DNA from: Rhodobiaceae bacterium
GTDB lineage: Bacteria > Pseudomonadota > Alphaproteobacteria > Rhizobiales > Tepidamorphaceae
Direction: 5' to 3'
DNA length: 64,000 nucleotides
Assembly: GCA_020637895.1 (NCBI GenBank)
Contig: JACKJP010000007.1
Span: forward strand, 124,001 to 188,000
The position numbers were made by a program, and so were the translations under genes. Numbering within the stretch: the stretch's first letter is position 1; each line of letters starts with the position of its first letter. Positions 39,272 through 47,808 of this stretch are shown piece after piece. The notes beneath the pieces were generated by a model. That model did no database searches, was not told the DNA's origin, and saw only the letters and a list, made by a program, of their open reading frames with translations.

Positions 39272-40456
39272 TTGAGCGCCAAGAAGACGCCACGCCCGGA
39301 TACCGTCATCACCCATGCGGGCAGGACGCCCGAAGACTATTTCGGCTTCGTCAATCCACCGGTCTACCAGGGGTCTACCGTCCTTTTTCCGGACGTCGCG
39401 ACTTACCGCCAGGCCAGCAAGCAGCGCTACCGTTATGGAAGGCGCGGGTCGCCCACGCTCGAAGCGCTCGAAAATGCGATATCGACCCTGGAGGGCGCCG
39501 CCGGAACTGTCCTCGAACCGTCTGGTCTTGCCGCGATCTCGATTGCGCTCATGAGTTGTCTTTCCAGCGGCGACAACGTCCTCGTGGTGGACACGGCATA
39601 CGGTCCCACGCGGAACTTCTGCGACAAGATCCTGAAGCGGATGGGCGTCTCGACGACCTACTACGACCCCTCGGTTGGCGCAGGCATTGCCGATCTGATC
39701 GCCGGAAATACGCGCGCCATCTTTCTTGAATCGCCAGGATCTCTGACGTTTGAAATCCAGGATGTGCCGGCGATCGTTGATGTCGCGCGGCAGCGCGGCA
39801 TATCCACGATCATGGACAATACCTGGGCAACGCCATTCTTTTTCCGCCCCCTGGAACATGGCGTCGACATCTCCGTCATCGCCGCCACCAAATATATTGG
39901 CGGTCATTCCGACATCATGCTCGGGACCGTCAGCGCCAATGCCGACCATTGGCCCTCGCTGCACGACCTGCACGGCACGATGGGCCAGCATGTCGGGCCG
40001 GATGTCGCCTATCTCGGGCAGAGAGGGCTGCGAACGATGGCCGTTCGCCTGCGTCAGCATCATGCATCCGGCCTGAAGATCGCGAACTGGCTTGAGAGCC
40101 GGCCCGAAGTCGCCCGCGTTCTTCATCCGGGACTTGAGAGCTTTCCGGGCCATGACATCTGGCGGCGCGATTTTTCCGGCGCCAGCGGGCTCTTCTCCAT
40201 CGTCATGCAGCGGGGGCCTCAGATGGCGGTCGATGCATTTATTGACGGGCTGGACTATTTCGGGATCGGCGCCTCATGGGGCGGCTACGAGAGCCTGGCC
40301 ACACCATTCGATCCGAGCGCATCGCGCACCGCGACGCGCTGGCAGGCGGAAGGCCCGGCGATCCGTCTTCATATCGGCCTGGAGGACCCGGCCGATCTGA
40401 TCGACGATCTGGAAGCTGGGCTTGAACGCTGGCGCGAGGCGGGTGGAACTGGCTGA
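39272..40456 (+). CDS. metC: Cystathionine beta-lyase
   Basis: MetC, 394 residues, is a PLP enzyme that splits cystathionine to homocysteine, ammonia and pyruvate in methionine synthesis. The PLP lysine is in AATKYIGGHSDIMLG; the partner Tyr and Arg are in the RYRYGRRGSPT segment. I favour the TTG at 39272 because AGGAGGA lies 8 bases upstream, while the in-frame ATG at 39242 has only a weak site. The metC-aapJQMP divergent pair is common in Rhizobiales. I saw no SAM riboswitch in the leader. Confidence 0.92.
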   Translation: MSAKKTPRPDTVITHAGRTPEDYFGFVNPPVYQGSTVLFPDVATYRQASKQRYRYGRRGSPTLEALENAISTLEGAAGTVLEPSGLAAISIALMSCLSSGDNVLVVDTAYGPTRNFCDKILKRMGVSTTYYDPSVGAGIADLIAGNTRAIFLESPGSLTFEIQDVPAIVDVARQRGISTIMDNTWATPFFFRPLEHGVDISVIAATKYIGGHSDIMLGTVSANADHWPSLHDLHGTMGQHVGPDVAYLGQRGLRTMAVRLRQHHASGLKIANWLESRPEVARVLHPGLESFPGHDIWRRDFSGASGLFSIVMQRGPQMAVDAFIDGLDYFGIGASWGGYESLATPFDPSASRTATRWQAEGPAIRLHIGLEDPADLIDDLEAGLERWREAGGTG

Positions 40457-40636
40457 CGACAAATGCCTAAGAATGCCAGGCGGCTATGTTGCAGCGCACA
40501 AAAACTTTCCGTAAGGTGACGGCCATGCACCTTCCGCGACGCTGATTCACTCTCAGCCATCCGGCTCACTATATGTGTATAATCCGGAATAAACGCTTTC
40601 CGGAATATGTGAACGTTTCAACAGGAGCGACCAACA

Positions 40637-41032
40637 ATGGCCAAGAGCGACAATCCCTTCTCAGACATGATGAAAGCCTTCCAGCAATTTGGTGAAATGG
40701 GATGGCCAACGGGCCAGATGCCCGATTTCACGAAAGTCGGGACTGACAATTTTCAGTCGATCCAGGAGATCGGCCAGATCTCGGCGAACGCGCTTCAGAA
40801 AATGATGTCACGCCAGCAGGAGATGGCTTCCGAAGCGATGAGCGCATGGCAGAAGGCGGCGCAGGAATCGATGTCCTCCGACCCTTCGAAGATGATGACG
40901 AAAATCGGCGACATGACGCGCGAAAACGCCGAGCGCACCGCCAAGAACTTCTCCGAGCTTTCGGAACTTGCGACCGATGCCCAGAAGCAGATCATGGGTG
41001 TCGTCAGCGACATGGGCAAGAAGAAGGCCTAG
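40637..41032 (+). CDS. Phasin family protein
   Basis: The product is a small amphipathic-helical protein of 131 residues with the Phasin_2-like pattern: ISANALQKMMSRQQEMASEAMSAW followed by NAERTAKNFSELSELATDAQK, ending in a Lys-rich tail. Phasins coat polyhydroxyalkanoate granules. An AGGAGCG precedes the ATG. The organism probably stores PHA, but no PHA synthase gene is in the window. The 180-base upstream gap should hold its promoter. Confidence 0.87.
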   Translation: MAKSDNPFSDMMKAFQQFGEMGWPTGQMPDFTKVGTDNFQSIQEIGQISANALQKMMSRQQEMASEAMSAWQKAAQESMSSDPSKMMTKIGDMTRENAERTAKNFSELSELATDAQKQIMGVVSDMGKKKA

Positions 41033-41041
41033 CCCTTCCCG

Positions 41042-41365
41042 CTACGCTCCACGCGGCCCCAGGATGATGATCGCCGCGCCGGCCAGCGCGGCGACCGCGC
41101 CGATGATGTCCCAACGATCGGGCAGCTGGCGCTCGACGATCCACAGCCAGATCACGGAAGCTGCGATATAGACGCCGCCATAAGCGGCGTAGGCCCGTCC
41201 GGCAAAACCGGCATCGACACGCGTCAGCGCGAAAGCGAAGAACGCAAGGCTGAGCAAACCCGGCGCCAGCCAGAGCGCCGACCGGTCAAGGCGTAGCCAC
41301 GCCCAGAACGCGAAGCACCCGGCGATCTCGGCAATGGCGGCGGCGATGTACCAGACGATTGTCAC
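41042..41365 (-). CDS. YnfA family (UPF0060) inner membrane protein
   Basis: The product has 107 residues and four membrane helices. Family marks are EIAGCFAFWAWLR near the N-terminus, GRAYAAYGGVYIAASVIWLW in the third helix, and DRWDIIGAVAALAGAAIIIL at the end. The family belongs to the small-multidrug-resistance-like EamA superfamily, and YnfA has been linked to efflux. It is convergent with the phasin, with a 9-base gap, and downstream of tRNA-Arg on the same strand. Confidence 0.92.
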   Translation of the reverse strand: MTIVWYIAAAIAEIAGCFAFWAWLRLDRSALWLAPGLLSLAFFAFALTRVDAGFAGRAYAAYGGVYIAASVIWLWIVERQLPDRWDIIGAVAALAGAAIIILGPRGA

Positions 41366-41396
41366 AGCCTTCGCCTCTTCATAGCGGTGCGGAAAA

Positions 41397-41473
41397 TGGC
41401 GACCCCGGCAGGATTCGAACCTGCGACCATCGGCTTAGAAGGCCGGTGCTCTGTCCAGCTGAGCTACGGGGCC
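41397..41473 (-). tRNA. tRNA-Arg (TCT)
   Basis: A 77-nt cloverleaf on the minus strand: acceptor GGCCCCG with CGGGGTC (one G-T pair), anticodon TCT in the loop of GGCCTTCTAAGCC, T-arm GGTTCGAATCC, encoded CCA (complement at 41397-41399). Confidence 0.94.
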
Positions 41474-41496
41474 GCTGTGGTGCCTGACGCGCGCCG

Positions 41497-41802
41497 TCAA
41501 TGGGTCCAGGACTGGCGGCGGTCGAAACGGAAATTGTCCGAATAGGAAGTGCGGCGGCGGCGCGGTTCATGCGGCTCCTGAACGCGAAAGGCGATGCCGT
41601 TTCGCTCTGCATATTCGACCGCGTCTTCCATCGTTGCGAAGCGCATCCGTACCTGCTGCTTCATGTCCGACGAACTCGTATAGCCCATCAGCGGCTCGAT
41701 CTCGCGCGGCACTTCGGGTTCGAACTCGAGGACCCAGCGTTTCGTGCCGGCCTTGCCCGATTGCATCGCCGTGCGTGCCGGCCTGTAGATCCGTGCTGCC
41801 AT
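41497..41802 (-). CDS. NDUFS4-type complex I accessory protein
   Basis: The product is a homologue of mitochondrial NDUFS4 (ETC complex I 18-kDa subunit), 101 residues. The characteristic core is WVLEFEPEVPREIEPLMGYTSSSDM followed by FATMEDAVEYAERNGIAF. Alphaproteobacteria carry this subunit as an accessory of NADH dehydrogenase I. Start taken as the ATG at 41802 (MAARIYRPARTAMQSG). It lies between tRNA-Arg and tRNA-Pro on the same strand, away from any nuo genes in the window. Confidence 0.93.
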   Translation of the reverse strand: MAARIYRPARTAMQSGKAGTKRWVLEFEPEVPREIEPLMGYTSSSDMKQQVRMRFATMEDAVEYAERNGIAFRVQEPHEPRRRRTSYSDNFRFDRRQSWTH

Positions 41803-41839
41803 GACCTTCAATGCCCTCCGGTTCGTTCAGACCGATCAA

Positions 41840-41916
41840 TGGTCGGGGCGGCAGGATTCGAACCTGCGACCCTCTGCTCCCAAAGCAGATGCGCTACCAG
41901 GCTGCGCTACACCCCG
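41840..41916 (-). tRNA. tRNA-Pro (TGG)
   Basis: A 77-nt cloverleaf on the minus strand: acceptor CGGGGTG with CGCCCCG, anticodon TGG in CTGCTTTGGGAGCAG, T-arm GGTTCGAATCC, encoded CCA. Confidence 0.94.
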
Positions 41917-42183
41917 ACACCGTGATTTCAGACCCGTGGGGCGCTCATACCGCAAGGTCCAAGAGCCCGAATCGAGTCCAAGGCCGCTGCCAAGCCCGCC
42001 ATATCGCAGAATTCCCTACCGAAAATACCGGCGATTGGAAACCGTGAAAATGGCCCCCCGGCGCTGATAGAAGCGTCAGACTTGTGATCGGCGCATCGAC
42101 GGCGATACTGACCACCGCAACCGGACCGGTCCGCCAATATGGTGACACGGCGGACAATCGAGACAAGCGGCGAGGAACTTCGG

Positions 42184-43158
42184 ATGAAGGCGTGGGTCGT
42201 TGAAGAATATAGCGGACTGGGCGGACTGGTGCTGAAGGACGTGCCGGAGCCGCAACCCGGACCCGGCCAGTATCTCGTGCGCATTTCGCATGCGGGGGTC
42301 AATTTCTTCGATACGCTGATGACACGGGGTGAATATCAGGTGAAGCCGCCCCTGCCCTTCGTTCTCGGAATTGAGGCCGCCGGCGAAATCATCGCTGCCG
42401 GACCCGGTACGACATTGCCTGTCGGCACGCGTGTCGCTGGCGCTGCCGCAACCGGAGCCTATGCGGAGCAGGCGCTATTCGAGGCCAGTGCGACCTATGA
42501 GACGCCCGCCGGCATGAATGACGGACAGGCCATGGTGCTGCGCGGCAACTACATGACCTCCTATTACGCGCTGAAATTTGCCGGCAATCTAAAAGCTGGC
42601 GAAACCGTTCTCGTGCTGGCAGCGGCCGGCGGTGTCGGCAGTGCGGCGCTGGATATCGCGAAGGCGCTCGGCGCGCGAGTAATCGCGGCCGCGCGCGGTC
42701 AGGAAAAAATTGAGCTGTGCCGCGAACTCGGCGCCAATGCGGCCTACGATTATGGCGACCCCGACTGGGCTAAAAAGATCCGGGAAGACTACGGCAGCGA
42801 CGCCATCGACGTCGTCTACGATCCTGTAGGGGGAGACCTCGGGCTCGCCGCGCTGCGACTGGTGGGATGGAACGGCCGCTACCTCGTCATCGGCTTTACC
42901 AGCGGCACCATTCCCGACCTCCCGGCCAACCGTCTTCTGATCAAGAATGCCTCGGCCATCGGGGTGCTCTATGGCGTCGTTGCGCGCAAGCATCCGGAAA
43001 TTCCGCGCCAGATGCGCGAGGAGTTGCTGGCGCTGTTCTCGGCCGGAAAATTGTCTCCGAAGGTCAGCCCCGCAATCGGTATGCAGGACCTTCCCGACGC
43101 GCTGGAGCGGATCGCCAACCGGGATACGGTCGGTAAGGTGGTTGTTGCCATATCATGA
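42184..43158 (+). CDS. NADPH:quinone oxidoreductase-family zinc-free MDR enzyme
   Basis: The product is a medium-chain reductase of 324 residues, QOR type. The N-terminal GroES-like domain has HAGVNFFDTLMTRGEY; the nucleotide-binding motif is AAAGGVGSAALDIAKALGA (about residues 147-165), which favours NADPH. Zinc-ligand cysteines are absent, as in quinone or enone reductases. The QOR motif in DVVYDPVGGD is clear. Start ATG at 42184 (MKAWVVEEYSG). It is convergent with the SDR genes that follow. True substrate not known. Confidence 0.9.
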   Translation: MKAWVVEEYSGLGGLVLKDVPEPQPGPGQYLVRISHAGVNFFDTLMTRGEYQVKPPLPFVLGIEAAGEIIAAGPGTTLPVGTRVAGAAATGAYAEQALFEASATYETPAGMNDGQAMVLRGNYMTSYYALKFAGNLKAGETVLVLAAAGGVGSAALDIAKALGARVIAAARGQEKIELCRELGANAAYDYGDPDWAKKIREDYGSDAIDVVYDPVGGDLGLAALRLVGWNGRYLVIGFTSGTIPDLPANRLLIKNASAIGVLYGVVARKHPEIPRQMREELLALFSAGKLSPKVSPAIGMQDLPDALERIANRDTVGKVVVAIS

Positions 43159-43175
43159 CGGAAAGACGCTGCGGT

Positions 43176-44270
43176 CTAGCCTTTGACGTCGGGCAGATAG
43201 CGCTCAGCGGCCAGGCGGCCAAGCCAATAGCGGAATGTGTCGGCGGTATCACAGACGGCGCCGAACCCTGCCTTGCGCAGCTTTATCGTGCTGACGAGGC
43301 GCGCGGGCAACGGATCGCTTCGTCCGGTCGCAAAGCAACGATCGGCATAGAAGTGCGATTGACCGATCATCGCGGCCATGCGCGGTTCGCGCAGGCCGTG
43401 ACGCCTGGCCAGGGCTTCCCACTCGGCCTGCATCGCAGGGAGCCACGTGCCAAGCTCCAACGGCGCATCGGCAACCGGCTCCAGCCCAAGCGCCTCTGCA
43501 ATGGATGACCAGCTGTCACGCCATGAGAATACGTCGCCATTGGTGATATTGAAGATTTCGCCGGATGCCTCGGGCGCATCGGCCGCCCACTCTATCGCTT
43601 CGGCAAGGATACGCGCATCGACTGCTTCCCAGACGAAATCGGGGCCGCCGGGAAAGCCGAAGGGGCGATCGAGCTCACGGCATAACGCACCAAAGACACC
43701 GATGACCGGAATGAGGTTCATCGCAACGCCGATGGCACCGCCGAGGATCAGCTGCGGCCGCCATATGGTCCATCGCAGACCGGTCCGCGCGGCTTCCTGT
43801 CGGATGAAATCCTCCTGCAGCCAGTAGAAATTTTCGTGCGGATCGCGCGGCAGGCCCTCGCGAGCAGGAACGGGAATGGCATGCAGGTGCGCGCCATAGG
43901 CCTTTGTGCCCTGAAGAAGCGTGACATGCTGTAACGCCCCCTGCTTCTGCAGCGCGCCGACCAGATTGCGCAGCATCCGGTCGTTGGTTTCCATCTGGTC
44001 ACGTTCCGTCCAGCCGGCAATCAGCCCAGGCTTTTCATAGACTGCCGCATAGACAAGATGGGAAACGGGGCCGAGCGCGGCCAGCGTTTCTTCCAGCCCG
44101 TCCTCATCGCGCAAATCTGCCGAAATATGCCGGACGCCGGGCCGCGGGTCGATGCCGCGCCGCGCCAGCGCGACGACATCCCAGTCGCCGTTGGCGGCGA
44201 ACCGCTCAACGCAGGACAGGCCGACGACGCCCGTCGCACCCGCGATGACAACTTTTCGCCTACCTGTCAT
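43176..44270 (-). CDS. PRISE-like SDR (extended) oxidoreductase, copy 1
   Basis: The product is an atypical extended short-chain dehydrogenase of 364 residues. The N-terminal Rossmann motif is VVIAGATGVVGLSCVERF. The segments LLQGTKAYGAHL and ENFYWLQEDFI match progesterone-5beta-reductase/iridoid synthase-like (PRISE) enone reductases, in which Lys and Tyr of these segments replace the usual YxxxK. The start at 44270 avoids overlap with copy 2, whose gene ends 31 bases upstream. It is a tandem paralogue of 44302-45393. Likely role: NADPH-dependent reduction of an enone or related carbonyl; substrate unknown. Confidence 0.82.
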   Translation of the reverse strand: MTGRRKVVIAGATGVVGLSCVERFAANGDWDVVALARRGIDPRPGVRHISADLRDEDGLEETLAALGPVSHLVYAAVYEKPGLIAGWTERDQMETNDRMLRNLVGALQKQGALQHVTLLQGTKAYGAHLHAIPVPAREGLPRDPHENFYWLQEDFIRQEAARTGLRWTIWRPQLILGGAIGVAMNLIPVIGVFGALCRELDRPFGFPGGPDFVWEAVDARILAEAIEWAADAPEASGEIFNITNGDVFSWRDSWSSIAEALGLEPVADAPLELGTWLPAMQAEWEALARRHGLREPRMAAMIGQSHFYADRCFATGRSDPLPARLVSTIKLRKAGFGAVCDTADTFRYWLGRLAAERYLPDVKG

Positions 44271-44301
44271 TGCTTTCCTCCGGGGCCGCGCGCCAGCATC
44301 C

Positions 44302-45393
44302 CTATGCGGGCGGCAGCAGGCCGGCATCCTGATAGCGCCGGAACCACTTGGCGAACATCACGTCGGTCGCCAGGACATCGTGAAAGCCCGCTTCCCGCAA
44401 CTTGACCTCGGAGAGAATTGACGGTTCGCGGATCGCCCTTGCGCCAACGCCCATCGAGAAATCGGCAAGCTGGAAAGACTGCCCGACGAAGGCCTTCATG
44501 TCCGGCGCCGAAAGACCGTGCCGGGCGCGGATGCTTTCCCACTCGTCGGCCAGGGACGGCATCGTCTCGGCGAGGCTCACCGGCTTCTCCTCGCCCGGCT
44601 TCATTCCGAGCGCCGATGCGATCTGGGGCCAGTAGGTCTGGAAGCAGAAGACCTCCCCATTTGCGACATTGAATGTCTGGTTGCGCGCTGTCGGCGCGGT
44701 CTGTGCCCATTCGAAGGCCGCCGCCATCAGGTCGGTATCCGTTGCCTGCTTGATCAGCCTGCCGTCGCCCGGATAGTGAAGCGGTTCGCCACGCGCCTTG
44801 AGGATCGCCGCATATACACCTATCGCGGCCAGCCAGTTCATCGACCCACCCGTCGACTGGCCGACGACGAATGCCGGGCGGAAAATTGTATAAGCCCACG
44901 ATTTCGACCGCTGCAGGCCGGCGATGTAATCCTCCTGCAACCAGTAGAAATTCGGTATGTCGCGCCGTTCCGACCTGCCCTCCCGCGCCGGAATCGCGAA
45001 GGGATCGACATGCACGCCGTAGGCCTTCGGACCCTGCAGCAGAACGACGTGGCGCAGACCCTTTGCATTGGCGTCGACTGCGTCCATCAGGTTGCGCAGC
45101 ATGCGCGCGTTCTTGGCGACATGGTCCTGCTCAGTCCAGCCGGCGATGAGGCTGTCCTGCTCGTGCAGTGCCGCATAGATGACGTCGGTCACACCGGACC
45201 GGCGCGACATCTCATCCAGCACACGATCCCGATCATCAAGGTCCAGCGAGACGAATTCCACGCCCTCGCCGGCATCGAAAGGCCTGCGGCTGAGGCATGT
45301 CACCCTGCAGCCGGATCGACCTGCGAACCGACGGACTGCCGCCGCACCGACAAGACCTGACGCCCCAGCGATCAGGACATGTTTTTCCGTCAT
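44302..45393 (-). CDS. PRISE-like SDR (extended) oxidoreductase, copy 2
   Basis: The product, 363 residues, is a paralogue of the next gene. It starts MTEKHVLIAGASGLVGAAAV and shares AGWTEQDH, LLQGPKAYGVHV and PNFYWLQEDYI in the same order and spacing as copy 1, with the candidate catalytic Lys and Tyr kept. The two are clearly related but well diverged, so an old tandem duplication followed by specialisation is likely. It is divergent from the DUF7064-like gene at 45550, so the 156-base gap holds two promoters. Confidence 0.82.
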   Translation of the reverse strand: MTEKHVLIAGASGLVGAAAVRRFAGRSGCRVTCLSRRPFDAGEGVEFVSLDLDDRDRVLDEMSRRSGVTDVIYAALHEQDSLIAGWTEQDHVAKNARMLRNLMDAVDANAKGLRHVVLLQGPKAYGVHVDPFAIPAREGRSERRDIPNFYWLQEDYIAGLQRSKSWAYTIFRPAFVVGQSTGGSMNWLAAIGVYAAILKARGEPLHYPGDGRLIKQATDTDLMAAAFEWAQTAPTARNQTFNVANGEVFCFQTYWPQIASALGMKPGEEKPVSLAETMPSLADEWESIRARHGLSAPDMKAFVGQSFQLADFSMGVGARAIREPSILSEVKLREAGFHDVLATDVMFAKWFRRYQDAGLLPPA

Positions 45394-45549
45394 TGACACC
45401 TCCCCTGCGCGCGCTAATTCATAAATGGTAGCACCATTCTTGACTAGGGCCTTTGAACAGCGTGATAAAGGCACATCTGCACCAATTGCGCCCGACCGGC
45501 CGCCGGTCGGGCGGTTGCAACAAGAACATGGCAGGCCGAGGAAGCGCTG

Positions 45550-46590
45550 ATGATCTTTCCACCCAATACGAAGCTGCGCCTAGATCCGCGCGATGAGTAC
45601 ACCCACACGCCGGAGCCTGTACCCAATTACAACGAGAGCATGTATTTCAACGCCTTCGACATGAAGAGCGGTATCGGCTCCTGGATGCGGATCGGCAACC
45701 GCGTCCACGAGGGCCACGCGGAAATGAGCTGCTGCGTGTATCTGCCCGGCGGCGAAGTCGGCTTCATGTATTACCGTCCGCAAATCGCGAACAACGACGC
45801 CATGGACGCCGGCGGCATGCGGTTCGACGTCGTCGAGCCGTTCAAGCGCCACAAGGTTCGCTATGAAGGCGAACTGCTCATCATGAAGAACCCGCTCGAC
45901 ATGGCCAATCCGAGCCATGCCTTCAAGAACAACCCCAAGAAGCCGTCACTGATCGAGCTTGAGTTCGAAGGCGTTTCGCCCATGCATGGTGGTGAAATCG
46001 TCACGATGGACGGCAAGCCGATCGAGCTGGATCCGAACAACTCGGTCTTCAGGGGGCACACGGAACAGAACATGGCCGTAAACGGGCACATCACGGTCGA
46101 TGGAACCCGCTACCCGCTCGTGGAAGGCACCGGCTATCGCGACAAGTCGTGGGGTCCGCGCCACTGGCACAATTTCTTCTGGTACCGCTGGGTGCCGATG
46201 ACGTTCAGCCGGGATTTCGGTGTCCTGCTTTCCATCAACGGCAGGCCGGACGACGTCCCTCATGTCAGCGGCAATGTCCTGCGGAACGGGATTTATGAGC
46301 CGGTACGCAAGATAGAACTGAAGACCGACTGGGACGAAAGATATTTCCACCGTTCATTCGTCGCCAATTTCGAAACCGACAAGCGAGCATACGAAATGAA
46401 GGCAAAAGTGCTGACGCTCATACCGCTCCGCCACAAACCGAGGCCCGGTCAGGATCCCAATTCGTTCACGCGCATCACCGAGGCGCTGACAGAATATGAG
46501 TGCGAGGGCCGGAAAGCCTACGGCCTTTCGGAATTCTGCGACGTGATCAATGACGGCATTCCGATATCCGTTGCGCAGGGCCAGGCATGA
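45550..46590 (+). CDS. Lipocalin/hydroxyneurosporene-synthase-like protein (DUF7064/7065 type), unknown function
   Basis: The product has 346 residues, no signal peptide and no membrane helix. It is beta-rich and aromatic, with a key motif GTGYRDKSWGPRHWHNFFW at about residues 194-212. That GxxYRDxSWGxR pattern is shared by a family of uncharacterised proteins with CrtC-like double lipocalin folds found beside fatty-acid and terpenoid degradation genes. I know the pattern but not a proven reaction. The stop overlaps the crotonase start by 4 bases (ATGA), so the two act together, presumably on one CoA-linked substrate route. Confidence 0.7.
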   Translation: MIFPPNTKLRLDPRDEYTHTPEPVPNYNESMYFNAFDMKSGIGSWMRIGNRVHEGHAEMSCCVYLPGGEVGFMYYRPQIANNDAMDAGGMRFDVVEPFKRHKVRYEGELLIMKNPLDMANPSHAFKNNPKKPSLIELEFEGVSPMHGGEIVTMDGKPIELDPNNSVFRGHTEQNMAVNGHITVDGTRYPLVEGTGYRDKSWGPRHWHNFFWYRWVPMTFSRDFGVLLSINGRPDDVPHVSGNVLRNGIYEPVRKIELKTDWDERYFHRSFVANFETDKRAYEMKAKVLTLIPLRHKPRPGQDPNSFTRITEALTEYECEGRKAYGLSEFCDVINDGIPISVAQGQA

Positions 46591-47396
46591 GCGCGGCCCC
46601 TCTCCTCATCGAGCGCGACGGCGGCGTCACTATCCTTACGCTGAACCGCCCGACAGCCAAGAACGCTCTCGATATCGAGCTTACGCAGGCGCTTGTGGAT
46701 GCGCTTTCAGCCTGCCAGTCCGACCCCGCAATTCGCGTGGTCCTGCTGACCGGGGCCGGCGGCGACTTCTGCGCCGGCGGCGACGTCAAGGGCATGGCCG
46801 CACGCGGTCCGAGAACGCCGGAACAGCGGCGCGACGGCATGGCCCTTTACCGGGAGCTTGCCCATCGGCTCTACAACCTCGACAAGCCGGTCATCTCAGC
46901 GGTGGACGGCGTGGCCTATGGCGCCGGTGTCAGCATTATGCTGCTGAGCGATTTCGTCTTCGTCAGCAGCCGGGCAAGAATGGCGCTGGTATTTCACAGG
47001 ATCGGGCTCATACCCGATGTCGGCGCATGGTTCACCCTGCCTCGCATTGCAGGAATCCAGAAGGCGCGGGAATTGATTTTCTCAGCCCGCGAATTTTTGG
47101 CTGACGAGGCTCGTGACATCGGGATTGCCAATGAGGTGCTGGCGCCCGATGACCTGATGCCGCGAGCGCTTGTGGTCGCGCAAAGCCTTGCGACGGCCTC
47201 GCCGACCGCCATGAGCATGTCCAAGCAGGCGCTGCGCGCATCGCTGCAAAGCGAGTTCGGCGCAATGATGGACCTTGAGGCGATGGCGCAGCCGATTGCC
47301 GGATCGAGCGAGTTCGCAGCCGAAGCGATCCGGCGGTTCGCCGCCAAGGAGCCGCCGCAATTCCAATGGCCGCGCCAGAAGGATCAGGCGTCTTGA
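46587..47396 (+). CDS. Enoyl-CoA hydratase/isomerase (crotonase)
   Basis: The product is a cytoplasmic crotonase-fold enzyme of 269 residues. The oxyanion-hole segments are GAGGDFCAGGDVKGM (about residues 54-68) and DGVAYGAGVSIMLLSDFVF (about 108-126). The catalytic Glu of classical hydratases would lie near FHRIGLIPDVGAWFTLPR, where Asp replaces it, as in isomerase-type members. It is translationally coupled to the upstream lipocalin-like gene and is followed 34 bases on by the DUF6285 gene. Confidence 0.9.
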   Translation: MSAAPLLIERDGGVTILTLNRPTAKNALDIELTQALVDALSACQSDPAIRVVLLTGAGGDFCAGGDVKGMAARGPRTPEQRRDGMALYRELAHRLYNLDKPVISAVDGVAYGAGVSIMLLSDFVFVSSRARMALVFHRIGLIPDVGAWFTLPRIAGIQKARELIFSAREFLADEARDIGIANEVLAPDDLMPRALVVAQSLATASPTAMSMSKQALRASLQSEFGAMMDLEAMAQPIAGSSEFAAEAIRRFAAKEPPQFQWPRQKDQAS

Positions 47397-47430
47397 CAGT
47401 TACGAGCGAAGGCCCCGAAAGGCTTTGAGC

Positions 47431-47784
47431 ATGTCCCGATCCCTTCCTGCCGCTGAAACTTTGCTGGACGCAAGCGTCGCCTATCTGCAGGAAAGGCTGA
47501 TGCCGGAGCTTCAGGGCTATCACCGCTTCCAGACCCGCGTCGTCATCAACGTGCTGAAAATCATCGCACGAGAACTGCGCGATGCGGAGACTGTGGATGC
47601 CGAGGAAGCCGCTTCGCTTCGTTCGCTCCTTGGCCATGACGGCTCGCTGGATGAGCTCGAAAACGAACTGGCCCAATCCATCCGCGAGGGGCACATCCCG
47701 CTGGACGATCCTGAATTGATCGAACATCTGCGCGGCTCGCTGGCGAACCGGTTATCGATCAACAATCCACGCTGGAGCCGGTAG
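47431..47784 (+). CDS. DUF6285 protein
   Basis: The product is a small all-helical protein of 117 residues: LPAAETLLDASVAYLQERLMPEL, then QTRVVINVLKIIARELR. This pattern matches DUF6285 proteins, which are usually found next to aminoglycoside-phosphotransferase-like proteins and acyl-CoA dehydrogenases. Here the phosphotransferase gene is present too but convergent (47809-48825). The longer frame open to 47275 runs antisense-like through the crotonase end and is rejected. Function unknown; a helper of the kinase is possible. Confidence 0.8.
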   Translation: MSRSLPAAETLLDASVAYLQERLMPELQGYHRFQTRVVINVLKIIARELRDAETVDAEEAASLRSLLGHDGSLDELENELAQSIREGHIPLDDPELIEHLRGSLANRLSINNPRWSR

Positions 47785-47808
47785 CGGCACCGCGCGCCGG
47801 CATTCAGG

